12,869 nt of DNA from JAIRQK01 sp047974135 (lineage in GTDB: Bacteria > Campylobacterota > Campylobacteria > Campylobacterales > Campylobacteraceae). A model generated the notes under the pieces. It was not told the origin of the DNA and did not search any database. It worked only from the letters and a program-made list of their open reading frames with translations. The stretch covers positions 1-12,869 of the forward strand of contig JBKECC010000070.1 in assembly GCA_047974135.1 (NCBI GenBank), given 5' to 3'. The position numbers and the translations under genes were made by a program. Shown here piece after piece: positions 1-7,157 of this stretch (within the stretch, counting starts at the first letter, position 1; every line of letters begins with the position of its first letter).

Positions 1-519
1 TTAGAACTATTTTTACCAGATAGAATCGTAAATCGTTTGATGGGCGAGGGCGATTTAGCTACTTTGGCTGAAAAAACAAGTGCAGTTATAGATGATAAAG
101 AGGCTAAAAAATTAACAAAGAAAATTCAAAAAGGTGAGTTTAACTTTGAAGATTTCTTATCTCAAATGGAAAGTATGAAAAAACTTGGAAGCATGAAATC
201 TATCATAGGTATGATTCCGGGACTTTCAGGCATGGCAAGTCAGTTAAAAGATATTGATTTTGACAATTCAGTAGAGATAAAAAGAATAAAAGCTATGATT
301 TCCTCTATGACAAGAAAAGAGAGGTTAACGCCTTCACTTTTAAACAATGCAAGAAAAAGAAGAATATCTGAAGGTGCTGGACTTTCACAAATGGAAGTTA
401 ACAGATTTTTAAAACAGTTCCAAAATGCTTCAAAACTTGCTAAAAAGTTTTCAGGTAAAAATGCAGCACAAAATATGCAAAGTATGCTCTCACAGCGTGG
501 TGGCGGCTTTCCAAGATAG
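1..519 (+). CDS. ffh: Signal recognition particle protein Ffh, C-terminal part (5' end outside window)
   Basis: The frame is open from base 1, so this is the 3' part of a longer gene: 172 residues are visible out of roughly 445 usual for Ffh. The start codon and the NG GTPase domain lie outside the window. Ffh binds 4.5S RNA and the signal sequences of nascent inner-membrane and exported proteins, and delivers them with FtsY to the SecYEG translocon. The visible part begins at the end of the G domain ('LFLPDRIVNRLMGEGDLA', the usual HPDR..ILGMGD region) and continues into the M domain. A methionine-rich signal-binding groove follows ('FLSQMESMKKLGSMKSI', then GMIPG). The RNA-binding helix-turn-helix is 'RRISEGAGLSQMEVNRFLKQF'-like at about nt 355-420. 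The tail is basic and Gly-rich (RGGGFPR). It is the first visible gene of the ribosome-maturation operon and lies 93 bases upstream of rpsP. Confidence 0.97.
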   Translation, partial: LELFLPDRIVNRLMGEGDLATLAEKTSAVIDDKEAKKLTKKIQKGEFNFEDFLSQMESMKKLGSMKSIIGMIPGLSGMASQLKDIDFDNSVEIKRIKAMISSMTRKERLTPSLLNNARKRRISEGAGLSQMEVNRFLKQFQNASKLAKKFSGKNAAQNMQSMLSQRGGGFPR

Positions 520-612
520 TCGTTCTTTGGTTTAACTATGTATGTCATGGCATATATATTTAAGCTAGTAGAACATAGCAATTTTTTATAAATAATACAA
601 GGAGATTATACT
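520..612 (+). other. ffh-rpsP intergenic spacer with weak inverted repeats
   Basis: This 93-base AT-rich spacer holds CTATGT (536-541) and its complement ACATAG (573-578). A smaller TATG/CATA pair (541-544, 551-554) lies inside, and a T6 run follows at 582-587. It could form a branched hairpin acting as a leaky terminator or attenuator before rpsP, but the stems are short. I see no convincing promoter. The rpsP ribosome binding site AAGGAG is at 599-604. Confidence 0.3.
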
Positions 613-843
613 ATGGCAACCGTAGTAAGACTTACAAGAACAGGAAGAACAAAAAAACCTTTCTATAGAATCGTTGTTACAGACAGCAGAAGAAGAAGAG
701 ATGGAAACTGGATCGAAATCATCGGTTATTACAATCCTTTAACTGAACCAGTAACAATAAAATTTGATGCTGACAGACTAAACTATTGGAAAAGTGTTGG
801 AGCAAAACTAAGCGATAGAGTAACATTAATCACTGGTAAATAA
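613..843 (+). CDS. rpsP: 30S ribosomal protein bS16
   Basis: This 76-residue protein starts 'MATVVRLTRTGRTKKPFYRI' and continues with the 'VVTDSRRRRDGNWIEIIGYYNPL' region, the signature of bacterial S16. The protein binds 16S rRNA in the 5' and central domains and supports 30S assembly. The length matches Campylobacterota S16, which lacks the C-terminal extension seen in some phyla. The ATG is preceded by AAGGAG nine bases upstream. The stop codon lies 2 bases before the khpA start, so the two genes are probably translated from one message. Confidence 0.98.
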   Translation: MATVVRLTRTGRTKKPFYRIVVTDSRRRRDGNWIEIIGYYNPLTEPVTIKFDADRLNYWKSVGAKLSDRVTLITGK

Positions 844-845
844 TA

Positions 846-1094
846 ATGATAGACTCATTTTTAAGAGAGTTTGCTAAACTCATAGTTAGTAACCCTGAAA
901 ATATTAAGGTTGTTAAAAATGATGTAGATGAAAACTTTAGTGAAGTTACCTTATATGTTGACAAAGCCGATACAGGAAAACTAATCGGCAAAGATGGCAA
1001 AATGATAAATGCCATAAAAACCGTTATTTCTGGTTGCAAAGCCAAGAACGGTAAATCTTACAGAATAACTATAAAATCTTTTGATGAAGAGTAA
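846..1094 (+). CDS. khpA: KH-domain RNA-binding protein KhpA (YlqC family)
   Basis: This 82-residue single KH domain has the RNA-contacting GxxG loop GKDG at residues 48-51, inside 'DTGKLIGKDGKMINAIKTV'. KhpA proteins are small RNA chaperones; in Gram-positive bacteria KhpA works with KhpB/Jag in sRNA and cell-division control. The position between rpsP and rimM is typical of the family and supports the call. No separate Shine-Dalgarno is obvious other than the end of rpsP, so reinitiation after rpsP is likely. The 3' end overlaps the rimM start by 11 bases. The molecular role in Campylobacterota is not settled. Confidence 0.93.
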   Translation: MIDSFLREFAKLIVSNPENIKVVKNDVDENFSEVTLYVDKADTGKLIGKDGKMINAIKTVISGCKAKNGKSYRITIKSFDEE

Positions 1095-1617
1095 CGAACT
1101 TATAGAAGTTGCAAAATTAGGTCGCGTTGTGGGGTTAAAAGGGTATCTAAAACTCCATAACCTTGGCGACTTTCCTGAGCAATTTAAAAAGGGAGCCTCT
1201 TTTTCAACCTCAAAAAATGAAAAGCTGACAATCCAAGATTATGACAAAAACAGAGACTTAGTCTTGTTTGTTGGTCTTGCAGATAGAGAAAACGCTGCAA
1301 AATATACAAATGAAATTCTTTGTACCACAAAAGAAGAGACAAGAAAAAACTGTAAATTAAAAAGTGGAGAGTTTTTTTGGTTTGACGTTGTTGATTGTGA
1401 AATCATAGACAGTGGCGTAAAGCTTGGAACAGTTGATGAAATAGAGAGAATTGCTGAACAAAACTATTTACATGTAAAGACAGATGAAAGCTTTACAAAA
1501 GATGGATTTATGGAGTTTTTTCTAATTCCTTACATAGACAGATACGTAAAAAATACAGATATAAAAACAAAACAGATTACTACAGTTGATGCGATAGACT
1601 TTTTAGAAAAGGTTTAG
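1084..1617 (+). CDS. rimM: Ribosome maturation factor RimM
   Basis: This is a 177-residue protein. RimM binds S19 and helps mature the head of the 30S subunit. The N-terminal RimM domain (about residues 6-88) begins 'IEVAKLGRVVGLKGYLKLHN'. The C-terminal PRC-barrel domain (about 95-175) begins 'GEFFWFDVVDCEI', and 'FFLIPYIDRYVKNTDI' lies in it. I chose ATG 1084; a TTG at 1081 directly before it is also possible and would add one residue. The start lies inside the end of khpA, with an 11-base overlap, which implies translational coupling. One TTTACATGTAAA palindrome lies inside the gene at 1467-1478 and encodes Leu-His-Val-Lys in the PRC-barrel domain. Confidence 0.95.
   Translation: MKSNELIEVAKLGRVVGLKGYLKLHNLGDFPEQFKKGASFSTSKNEKLTIQDYDKNRDLVLFVGLADRENAAKYTNEILCTTKEETRKNCKLKSGEFFWFDVVDCEIIDSGVKLGTVDEIERIAEQNYLHVKTDESFTKDGFMEFFLIPYIDRYVKNTDIKTKQITTVDAIDFLEKV
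1467..1478. repeat. Exact TTTACATGTAAA palindrome inside rimM
   Basis: The exact 12-bp copy encodes Leu-His-Val-Lys in the rimM frame (TTA CAT GTA AAG). A related TACATGTA core (1710-1717) lies in trmD in the same codon phase (Ile-His-Val-Glu). Confidence 0.85.
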
Positions 1618-1618
1618 C

Positions 1619-2323
1619 GTGAAATTTATCTTTGTTACACTTTTTCCAGATTTAGTCGAACCTTACTTTTCAAACTCTATACTTTCTCGTGCAAAAGATG
1701 ATGAGTTTATACATGTAGAGTTTATAAATCCACGAGATTTTAGCACTGATAAACACAAAAAAGTTGATGACTATAAAGCTGGTGGTGGAGCAGGGCTTTT
1801 GATGAGTCCACAACCTCTTTTTGATGCACTAAACCACATAAGAGAAAAACATAGTGATGCTTACTTTATCTTTCCAACACCAGTTGCAAAAGAGTTTAAG
1901 CAACATGATGCAAAAAGATTATCTAAAAAAAATGTAATCGTTTTTGTTTGTGGAAGATATGAAGGCATTGATGAGAGAGTAGTTGAAACGTTTGCAAATG
2001 AACTTTTCTCTATTGGAGATTTTATACTAACAGGTGGCGAACTGCCAGCACTTTGTTTGTGTGATGCCATTTCAAGAATGGTTGAAGGAGTTTTAGGAAA
2101 TGAAGAGTCTTTGGTTGAAGAGAGCTTTGAAGATAATCTTTTAGAAGCCCCATCTTTTACAAAACCAAATATTTTTCAAGATTTATCTTTTCCCTCAGTC
2201 TTTTTAAAGGGAAATCACAGTAGAATTGCAAGCTTTAAAAACAGTATGGCAAATGCAAAAACAAAATTTCATAGACCTACCCTGTATAAAATAGTTAAAA
2301 CAAAAGCATTCAATAAGGATTAA
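1619..2323 (+). CDS. trmD: tRNA (guanine-N1-)-methyltransferase TrmD
   Basis: TrmD makes m1G37 in tRNAs with a G at position 36, using S-adenosylmethionine, and so prevents +1 frameshifting. The 234-residue protein shows the family motifs in order: 'MKFIFVTLFPDLVEPYF' at the start, 'KAGGGAGLLM' (53-62), 'VFVCGRYEGIDERV' (108-121) and 'SIGDFILTGGELPAL' (131-145). The last two form the SAM-binding trefoil knot. The start is GTG at 1619, one base after the rimM stop; starting at the conserved 'KFIFVTLFP' leaves no better choice. The residue aligned to the E. coli catalytic Asp169 is Glu168 here (in 'VEESFEDNLLEAP'). I recall the same in C. jejuni, so it is probably a lineage trait and not damage. 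Confidence 0.97.
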   Translation: MKFIFVTLFPDLVEPYFSNSILSRAKDDEFIHVEFINPRDFSTDKHKKVDDYKAGGGAGLLMSPQPLFDALNHIREKHSDAYFIFPTPVAKEFKQHDAKRLSKKNVIVFVCGRYEGIDERVVETFANELFSIGDFILTGGELPALCLCDAISRMVEGVLGNEESLVEESFEDNLLEAPSFTKPNIFQDLSFPSVFLKGNHSRIASFKNSMANAKTKFHRPTLYKIVKTKAFNKD

Positions 2324-2325
2324 AT

Positions 2326-2682
2326 ATGCGTAATAAATACATCGAAGCATTTGAAAATGCACAAATCGCTACAAAGACAATACCTGATTTTCGTGCAGGT
2401 GATACTCTTCGTTTAGCTATAAAAATTAAAGAGGGTGACAAACAAAGAGTTCAAAACTTTGAAGGTGTTTGTATTGCAAGACGTGGCAGCGGAACTGGTG
2501 AAACATTTATAATCAGAAAAATCGGCGCAAACAGTGTTGGTGTTGAGAGAATTTTCCCAATTTATAGTGATAGCATTGAAAAAATCGATGTTTTAAGACG
2601 TGGACGCGTAAGACGTGCTAAACTATTTTATTTACGCACACTTCGTGGTAAATCTGCAAGAATTCGCGAACTTAAAAAATAA
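2326..2682 (+). CDS. rplS: 50S ribosomal protein bL19
   Basis: This 118-residue protein has the standard L19 features. These are 'IPDFRAGDTLRLAIKIKEG', 'QNFEGVCIARRGSGTGETF', 'IRKIGANSVGVERIFPIYS' and the C-terminal 'RRGRVRRAKLFYLRTLRGK'. L19 sits at the 30S/50S interface (bridge B8) on 23S rRNA. The ATG is preceded by AAGGA at 2315-2319 and lies 2 bases after the trmD stop. It is the last gene of the ribosome-maturation operon; a hairpin follows 20 bases after the stop. Confidence 0.98.
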   Translation: MRNKYIEAFENAQIATKTIPDFRAGDTLRLAIKIKEGDKQRVQNFEGVCIARRGSGTGETFIIRKIGANSVGVERIFPIYSDSIEKIDVLRRGRVRRAKLFYLRTLRGKSARIRELKK

Positions 2683-2702
2683 ATATAAACTTTTAAAATC
2701 TT

Positions 2703-2736
2703 TGTGCCTCGTCTTTGAGGCACATAACTCCTTTTT
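2703..2736 (+). terminator. Intrinsic terminator after rplS
   Basis: TGTGCCTC (2703-2710) and GAGGCACA (2717-2724) form a perfect 8-bp stem with a six-base loop (gtcttt). The T5 run is at 2732-2736, about 7 bases after the stem. The placement right after rplS marks the end of the operon. Confidence 0.75.
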
Positions 2737-2795
2737 AAATTAAACCAAATCAACTAAATACCATCATAACAAAATCATAAAAAATTAATCAATTT

Positions 2796-2815
2796 TTTAT
2801 TTACATGTAAATAAA
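2796..2815. repeat. Palindrome copy with TTTACATGTAAA core
   Basis: This is a perfect 20-bp palindrome centred on TTTACATGTAAA (2800-2811), extended by four matching A/T pairs on each side. It lies about 75 bases past the rplS terminator and about 130 bases upstream of the exported hydrolase gene, so it could be an operator for the latter or a dispersed element. Confidence 0.85.
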
Positions 2816-2890
2816 TTTCATCAAAGATATAAAACTTAAATTAATATATAATTTTCTTATTAATTAACATATTTAAAAGAATTTTATATT

Positions 2891-2939
2891 TATAATTTCA
2901 CTTTATGTAGAAAAACTACAAACAAACCATAAAGGGGAA
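2891..2939 (+). promoter_or_regulatory. Probable promoter and ribosome binding site for the exported hydrolase pair
   Basis: A perfect -10 hexamer TATAAT lies at 2891-2896, in a very AT-rich stretch of the kind Campylobacterota use in place of a -35 box. A second TATAAT is at 2847-2852. The predicted leader would contain a small inverted repeat, TGTAG/CTACA (2906-2910, 2916-2920). A strong Shine-Dalgarno AAGGGG follows at 2932-2937, 4 bases before the ATG. The start point of transcription is inferred. Confidence 0.5.
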
Positions 2940-2941
2940 AT

Positions 2942-4279
2942 ATGTTAAGTCTTACAAAAAGTCTTATCAAAAGTTTTGTAATTTTATCGGTTGGAAGTGC
3001 CTTTTTGTTGGCAAATCCTATAGAACAGCCTTGTCCTAAAGAGGTGTCAGATTTACCAGATGGTACAACTTGTTGGAGTGGACAAGATAGCGAAGGCGCA
3101 TACTACTGGATAGCAAAACCAAAAGATTGGAACAAAAATCTTGTTATGCATGCTCATGGAGGCCCGGCTCTTGGTAAAGCAACATTTAAAAGAGCTACTG
3201 ACGATTTTAAAAGATGGTCAATTTGGGTCAGAGATGGATATGCTTTAGCTATCACATCTTACAGACAAGGTGGTGTTGAAGTTATGGCTGCAGCAGAAGA
3301 TGTTGCAAGACTACTGCCAATTGCCGTAAGCGTTGTTGGAAAACCAGATAAAACTATACTTCACGGTCAATCTTGGGGTGGCGGTGTTGCAGCACGCGCA
3401 GCAGAAGAAAATGGTCCTTTTTCAAAAGTTAAACCAAAGTTAGATGGAGTTTTATTGACAAGCGGAGTTCTTGCAGGTGGAATCTTGTCATATGATTTTA
3501 GACTTGACTTAAGGGCTGTCTGGCAAGTAGTTTGTGCAAATCATCCAAGAGCAAACGAGACGCAGTATCCACTTTGGCAAGGATTGCCAGCGAAAGACGC
3601 AAAGATGAGCAGAGATGACTTGAGCGCTAGAGTAAATGAGTGTTTAGGCTTGGATAAAGACAAGTCAAATAGAACAAAAGATCAACTTCAAAACATACAA
3701 ACTATTGTAAATGTTATAAAAATTCCAGAATCAAGCATACAAAGTCACTTAACTTGGGCTACAAATCATTTTCAAGATATAGTTTTCAATAGACTAGATG
3801 GAAAAAATCCTTTTGGAAATGAAAAGGTTGTTTATGTTGATTCAAATGATGATAAAGAGTTAAACAAAAAAGTTTTAAGATATAAACCAGATCCAATTGC
3901 ATTTGAAAAATTTAAAAACGATGCAGATCCAACAGGGGATATAAATCTTCCAATATTAACAATTAGAGGTATTGATGACCCAACAGCATTTGTAGAGTTA
4001 GCTAGCACTTGGCAAGATACAGTCAAAAAAGCTGGAAAAGAGCAAAATTTAGTTCAATTATATACAAATGACGCAGGACATAGTTACTTAAGTGATGCGC
4101 AGTATGTTGCAACTATGAATGCACTTTTAGAGTGGATAGACAATGCAAAAAAACCAACTCCAACAAGTGTTGCAAACGATTGTAAAAAATTAGATAAAAA
4201 ATGGGATCCACAAAATGAGTGCAGAATACTTCCAGAGTATGAGCCAAAACCTCTTTCATCAAGAGTTCCTGCAAGATAA
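2942..4279 (+). CDS. Exported alpha/beta hydrolase (serine esterase/lipase-like)
   Basis: This is a 445-residue protein. A Sec signal peptide covers residues 1-24 (basic KSLIK, hydrophobic core, cleavage near FLLA|NP), so the enzyme should reach the periplasm or beyond. The alpha/beta hydrolase features are the HGG oxyanion-type motif (72-74), the nucleophile elbow HGQSWGG with Ser144, a late acid in 'IRGIDDPTAF' (Asp345 or Asp346) and the catalytic His380 in 'NDAGHSY'. The long section of about 190-335 between elbow and acid is probably a lid or insertion. At least six cysteines in the mature part (for example 31, 44, 198, 234) could form disulfides. It shares a unit with the SGNH hydrolase 33 bases downstream, which suggests joint action on an external ester or acylated polymer. 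The substrate cannot be told from sequence; peptidase activity of the prolyl type is also possible. Confidence 0.85.
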   Translation: MLSLTKSLIKSFVILSVGSAFLLANPIEQPCPKEVSDLPDGTTCWSGQDSEGAYYWIAKPKDWNKNLVMHAHGGPALGKATFKRATDDFKRWSIWVRDGYALAITSYRQGGVEVMAAAEDVARLLPIAVSVVGKPDKTILHGQSWGGGVAARAAEENGPFSKVKPKLDGVLLTSGVLAGGILSYDFRLDLRAVWQVVCANHPRANETQYPLWQGLPAKDAKMSRDDLSARVNECLGLDKDKSNRTKDQLQNIQTIVNVIKIPESSIQSHLTWATNHFQDIVFNRLDGKNPFGNEKVVYVDSNDDKELNKKVLRYKPDPIAFEKFKNDADPTGDINLPILTIRGIDDPTAFVELASTWQDTVKKAGKEQNLVQLYTNDAGHSYLSDAQYVATMNALLEWIDNAKKPTPTSVANDCKKLDKKWDPQNECRILPEYEPKPLSSRVPAR

Positions 4280-4312
4280 TCTTGCATTACGTTAAATCTT
4301 AAGGAGATTTAT

Positions 4313-5650
4313 ATGAATTTTTTAAAAAAGGCAACCCTTACCTTTGTGGCATCAACTGTTTTGCTTGGTGGCATGCTTTTTGCAGATGCAAATGACAATT
4401 CAAAAAAATGGGCAACAAGTTGGACTGGCTCCGTTCAAGGACCATATCCAGTTGGAAATCCTTCTGCTCAACCAAATATGACATTTGTTTTCCCAGCTGG
4501 GCAAAATGGTGCTAAAGATCAAAGTTTTAGAATGATAGTAAAACCAAATATCTGGGGTGAAAAAGCAAGAGTTCGTCTTACAAATGCTCTTGGAGCAAAA
4601 GCTGTAACCTTTGCTGATGTTTATGCAGGATTGCAACTTGGAAGTTCTGGTGTAGTAAAAGGCACAAATAGCCCAGTTACTTTTAATGGCAAAAATAGTG
4701 TAACAGTTGAGCCAGGCGAATTTGTTTGGAGCGACCCTATAGAATTAAAATTTGTTAAAGAGTTAAAAGAAGAGTTTTTATACGGAAGAAATTTAGCAGT
4801 TAGTTATCATATAGTTGGTGAAAGTGGACCTATGACCTGGCATGCAAAAGCCATAGTTACATCTTATGCAACTGCTCCAAATACAAAAAGTAAAGGTGCA
4901 GATGTAAGTGAAGATGCTTTTCCATTTGCTACTGCTTCGTGGTTCTTTTTGGATGCAGTTGATATGTTTGTAGATAAAGATACAAAAGTTATAGTTGCTT
5001 TTGGTGACTCTATAACCGATGGTACTGCTTCAACTATAAATGGTTATGACAGATGGCCAGATGTTCTTTCAAGAAGAGCAAATGCTATCTATGGAAACAA
5101 AGTATCGGTTGTAAATGCTGGAATTGGTGGAAATCAAATAGCAGGACCAGCAGAGTATTCAGCACAAAAACCTTTTCCTGGAGGACCATCAGCAAGCACA
5201 AGATATGTAAGAGATGTTTTGGGGCTTTCAGGTGTTAGTACACTTATATGGTTTGAAGGAATCAATGACTTTAGTAAAAATGGAAATGCTTCGGTTGCAA
5301 AAGTGATAGATGCAATGACAAAAACCATAAAAGATATAAGAGCTAAAAATCCAAATATAAAAATCTTTGGAGCAACAGTTGTTTCAGCATTTAATGCGCC
5401 AAGCAAACATCACGGCTCACAAGAACAAGATGATAAAAGAAAAGAGTTTAATGAGTTTATAAGAACTTCAAAACTTTTTGACGGATTTATAGATTTTGAT
5501 AAAGTCATAACTGATGAAACATCTGGTGAGATGAGAGCTGAATTTATCCCTGATAATACGGTTGGAAGTGCAGGAGATAAAATCCATCCAAATAGACTTG
5601 GATATCTTAAAATGGGTATGTCTATAGATATAAAATCTCTTTTAAAATAA
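4313..5650 (+). CDS. Exported SGNH/GDSL-family hydrolase
   Basis: This is a 445-residue protein with a signal peptide (1-24, cleavage near MLFA|DA). The N-terminal half of the mature protein (about 30-210, starting 'WATSWTGSVQGPYP') is beta-rich. It resembles the accessory region seen before the catalytic domain in secreted GDSL esterases. The catalytic domain shows the SGNH blocks in order: Block I 'AFGDSITDG' with Ser233, Block II 'NAGIGGN' with Gly270, Block III 'GIND' with Asn318, and Block V 'DKIHPN' with Asp422 and His425. All catalytic residues are present, so it should be active as an esterase, acetylesterase or lipase. A strong ribosome binding site AAGGAG lies at 4301-4306. The gene follows the alpha/beta hydrolase with a 33-base gap holding no terminator, so they are probably cotranscribed. 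An intrinsic terminator follows. Confidence 0.9.
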   Translation: MNFLKKATLTFVASTVLLGGMLFADANDNSKKWATSWTGSVQGPYPVGNPSAQPNMTFVFPAGQNGAKDQSFRMIVKPNIWGEKARVRLTNALGAKAVTFADVYAGLQLGSSGVVKGTNSPVTFNGKNSVTVEPGEFVWSDPIELKFVKELKEEFLYGRNLAVSYHIVGESGPMTWHAKAIVTSYATAPNTKSKGADVSEDAFPFATASWFFLDAVDMFVDKDTKVIVAFGDSITDGTASTINGYDRWPDVLSRRANAIYGNKVSVVNAGIGGNQIAGPAEYSAQKPFPGGPSASTRYVRDVLGLSGVSTLIWFEGINDFSKNGNASVAKVIDAMTKTIKDIRAKNPNIKIFGATVVSAFNAPSKHHGSQEQDDKRKEFNEFIRTSKLFDGFIDFDKVITDETSGEMRAEFIPDNTVGSAGDKIHPNRLGYLKMGMSIDIKSLLK

Positions 5651-5658
5651 ACAATCTT

Positions 5659-5692
5659 TTTATGTGTCCGTGACAGGACACATAAATCTTTT
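5659..5692 (+). terminator. Strong intrinsic terminator after the hydrolase pair
   Basis: A perfect 11-bp stem, TTTATGTGTCC (5659-5669) with GGACACATAAA (5676-5686), has a six-base loop and is followed by a T-rich run, TCTTTTT (5687-5693). It ends the exported hydrolase unit. A near copy of the TACATGTA palindrome overlaps the T run. Confidence 0.9.
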
Positions 5693-5702
5693 TACATGTA
5701 TA
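5691..5702. repeat. Near copy of the TTTACATGTAAA palindrome
   Basis: The sequence is TTTACATGTATA, with one mismatch to the 12-bp palindrome and the TACATGTA core intact. It sits in the T run of the preceding terminator, about 75 bases upstream of the PIN-PhoH gene. Confidence 0.7.
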
Positions 5703-5745
5703 AAAAAATAACAACAATGTAACCTTATTGTAAAAGATTTCAAGT

Positions 5746-5773
5746 TATAATGCTAAATCTCAAAAACAAGGGA
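5746..5773 (+). promoter_or_regulatory. Probable promoter -10 and ribosome binding site for the PIN-PhoH gene
   Basis: A perfect TATAAT lies at 5746-5751 in AT-rich sequence, after the upstream terminator. The Shine-Dalgarno AAGGGA (5768/5769-5773) is 4 bases before the ATG at 5778. The predicted leader is about 20 bases. Confidence 0.55.
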
Positions 5774-5777
5774 AAAA

Positions 5778-7157
5778 ATGGCTGACAAAGTCTATGTTGT
5801 TGATACAAATATAATCCTTCAAAATGTCCAAAATGTTAAAAATCTCTCAGACGGTGGCAAAAATATCGTAGTTATCCCAGAAACTGTTTTAATCGAACTT
5901 GAAGACAAAAAACGTCTTACAGATGAACTTGGTTTTCAAGCAAGAGAGTTTGCTAGATTTTTAGCTGAAGCAAAGGTAAAAGAGGTAGATAAAAGTGAAG
6001 ATTGTAGCGTTGTGAAGCTTTATAATGGCGAATACGTTATACACTTAATCTCAAAAAGCAAATACGAATCAGACATAGATGCAAAATACACTTCTGAAAG
6101 CAATGACAAAAGAATCATAGAAGCAGCAGAAACCGCAAAAAACTACTACAAAGGTTCAAAAGTAACTTTCGTATCAGTTGATGTATATTCGCGTATGTTT
6201 GGACTCTTTAAAAATTTAAAGATAGAGTCTTTAAGAGATGATAGAAACGAAGTTCCTGCGCGAGAATTTTTTAAAAGCATAAGTTATGATTCAAGCCTTT
6301 TTAACTCACTTGAAAATGCAAATATAAAAACTATAGACAAAGATTATAAGATAGAAAACTTTTGCTACGAGTTTGTAAGTGAAGATGGAAACAAGGCTTA
6401 TGCTATCATATATAACGAGAAGATTTTACCAGTAACCGAGCTTGACTTTAGAGGCATGAAAGTAAAACCAGTAAACACAAGACAAAAGTTTTTTATGAAA
6501 GCTGTGTTGTCTGATTTATATAATTTGATAGTTATAGACGCAAAAGCAGGAAGTGGAAAAACTTTAATCGCATTTGCTTCGGCTATGAGACTTGTTGATA
6601 AAGGCACTTACGATAGGATAGTTTACGCAAGAAACTCAATTGAAAGTATAGACAAAGGTGCAGATGTTGGTTATCTCTCAGGAAATGATGAAAAGTTTAG
6701 AATTTACAATATGGCGATTTACGATACTTTAGAGTTTATCGCAAAAAAAATACTAAAAAAATCAGAAAGCAAAGAGAGCCCTGAATCAATCAACGCAAAA
6801 ATTGAAGAGTTAACTAAAAAATACCGCATCGAAAAACTTTGGCCAGGTGAAGCAAGAGGAAGAACTCTAAGTAATGCAGTTGTTATCTTAGATGAGTGGC
6901 AAAACAGTTCTGAAAACACAACTCAACTCATCCTGTCTCGTCTTGATGATAGTTGTATGGCTATCGTTATAGGTTCAAACAGACAGATAGATAACCTTTA
7001 CTTAAACAAGTACAACAATGGCTTAACAAGTTTACTCAAACAGACAACTTTTCCTCATCCCGAACTCTCTATGTTTGCTATAGATTTGCAAAAAGCAGTT
7101 CGTGGTAAATTTGCAGAGTTTAGTGAGCGAGTTTATGAGAATAAAAAGAGTAGATGA
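5778..7157 (+). CDS. PIN domain-PhoH ATPase fusion protein (PhoH2/YlaK-type)
   Basis: This 459-residue cytoplasmic protein has two domains. The N-terminal PIN nuclease domain (about 3-145) keeps the acidic metal-site residues Asp9 (in 'VVDTNI'), Glu40 (in 'IPETVLIELED'), Asp110 ('SNDKRII') and Asp135 ('VSVDVYSR'). The C-terminal PhoH-type P-loop ATPase (about 232-450) has Walker A 'AKAGSGKT' (255-262) and Walker B 'VVILDEWQN' (368-376). Proteins of this architecture have been described as ribonuclease/RNA-helicase hybrids (PhoH2). Two motif details differ from the canonical forms: Ala255 replaces the first Gly of the P-loop, and DEWQN replaces DEAQN. Some PhoH2 genes have an upstream antitoxin; none is visible here, because the 127 bases upstream hold a terminator and a promoter. 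It overlaps the DUF89 gene by ATGA. RNA processing or decay is the likely role. Confidence 0.88.
   Translation: MADKVYVVDTNIILQNVQNVKNLSDGGKNIVVIPETVLIELEDKKRLTDELGFQAREFARFLAEAKVKEVDKSEDCSVVKLYNGEYVIHLISKSKYESDIDAKYTSESNDKRIIEAAETAKNYYKGSKVTFVSVDVYSRMFGLFKNLKIESLRDDRNEVPAREFFKSISYDSSLFNSLENANIKTIDKDYKIENFCYEFVSEDGNKAYAIIYNEKILPVTELDFRGMKVKPVNTRQKFFMKAVLSDLYNLIVIDAKAGSGKTLIAFASAMRLVDKGTYDRIVYARNSIESIDKGADVGYLSGNDEKFRIYNMAIYDTLEFIAKKILKKSESKESPESINAKIEELTKKYRIEKLWPGEARGRTLSNAVVILDEWQNSSENTTQLILSRLDDSCMAIVIGSNRQIDNLYLNKYNNGLTSLLKQTTFPHPELSMFAIDLQKAVRGKFAEFSERVYENKKSR

Noticed and set aside
240..581. Minus-strand open frames over ffh, trmD, the hydrolases, PIN-PhoH and the reductases
   Set aside because: All lie opposite well-supported genes, lack ribosome binding sites and look like no known family.
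2906..2920. TGTAG/CTACA hairpin in the hydrolase leader as a riboswitch or operator
   Set aside because: A 5-bp stem is too common in such sequence to support a regulatory call alone.
2942..5650. The two exported hydrolases as paralogs, since both have 445 residues and 24-residue signal peptides
   Set aside because: They have different folds (alpha/beta hydrolase with GQSWG; SGNH with GDSIT) and no shared motifs, so the equal length is chance.
6743..6750. A8 run in the PIN-PhoH gene as a phase-variation switch
   Set aside because: Campylobacterota phase-variable genes mainly use long G/C tracts; an A8 run is ordinary in this AT-rich DNA and the frame is intact.
5778..7157. A classic toxin-antitoxin pair with PIN-PhoH as toxin
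   Set aside because: There is no small antitoxin-like gene before it; the 127 upstream bases contain only a terminator, a palindrome and a promoter.
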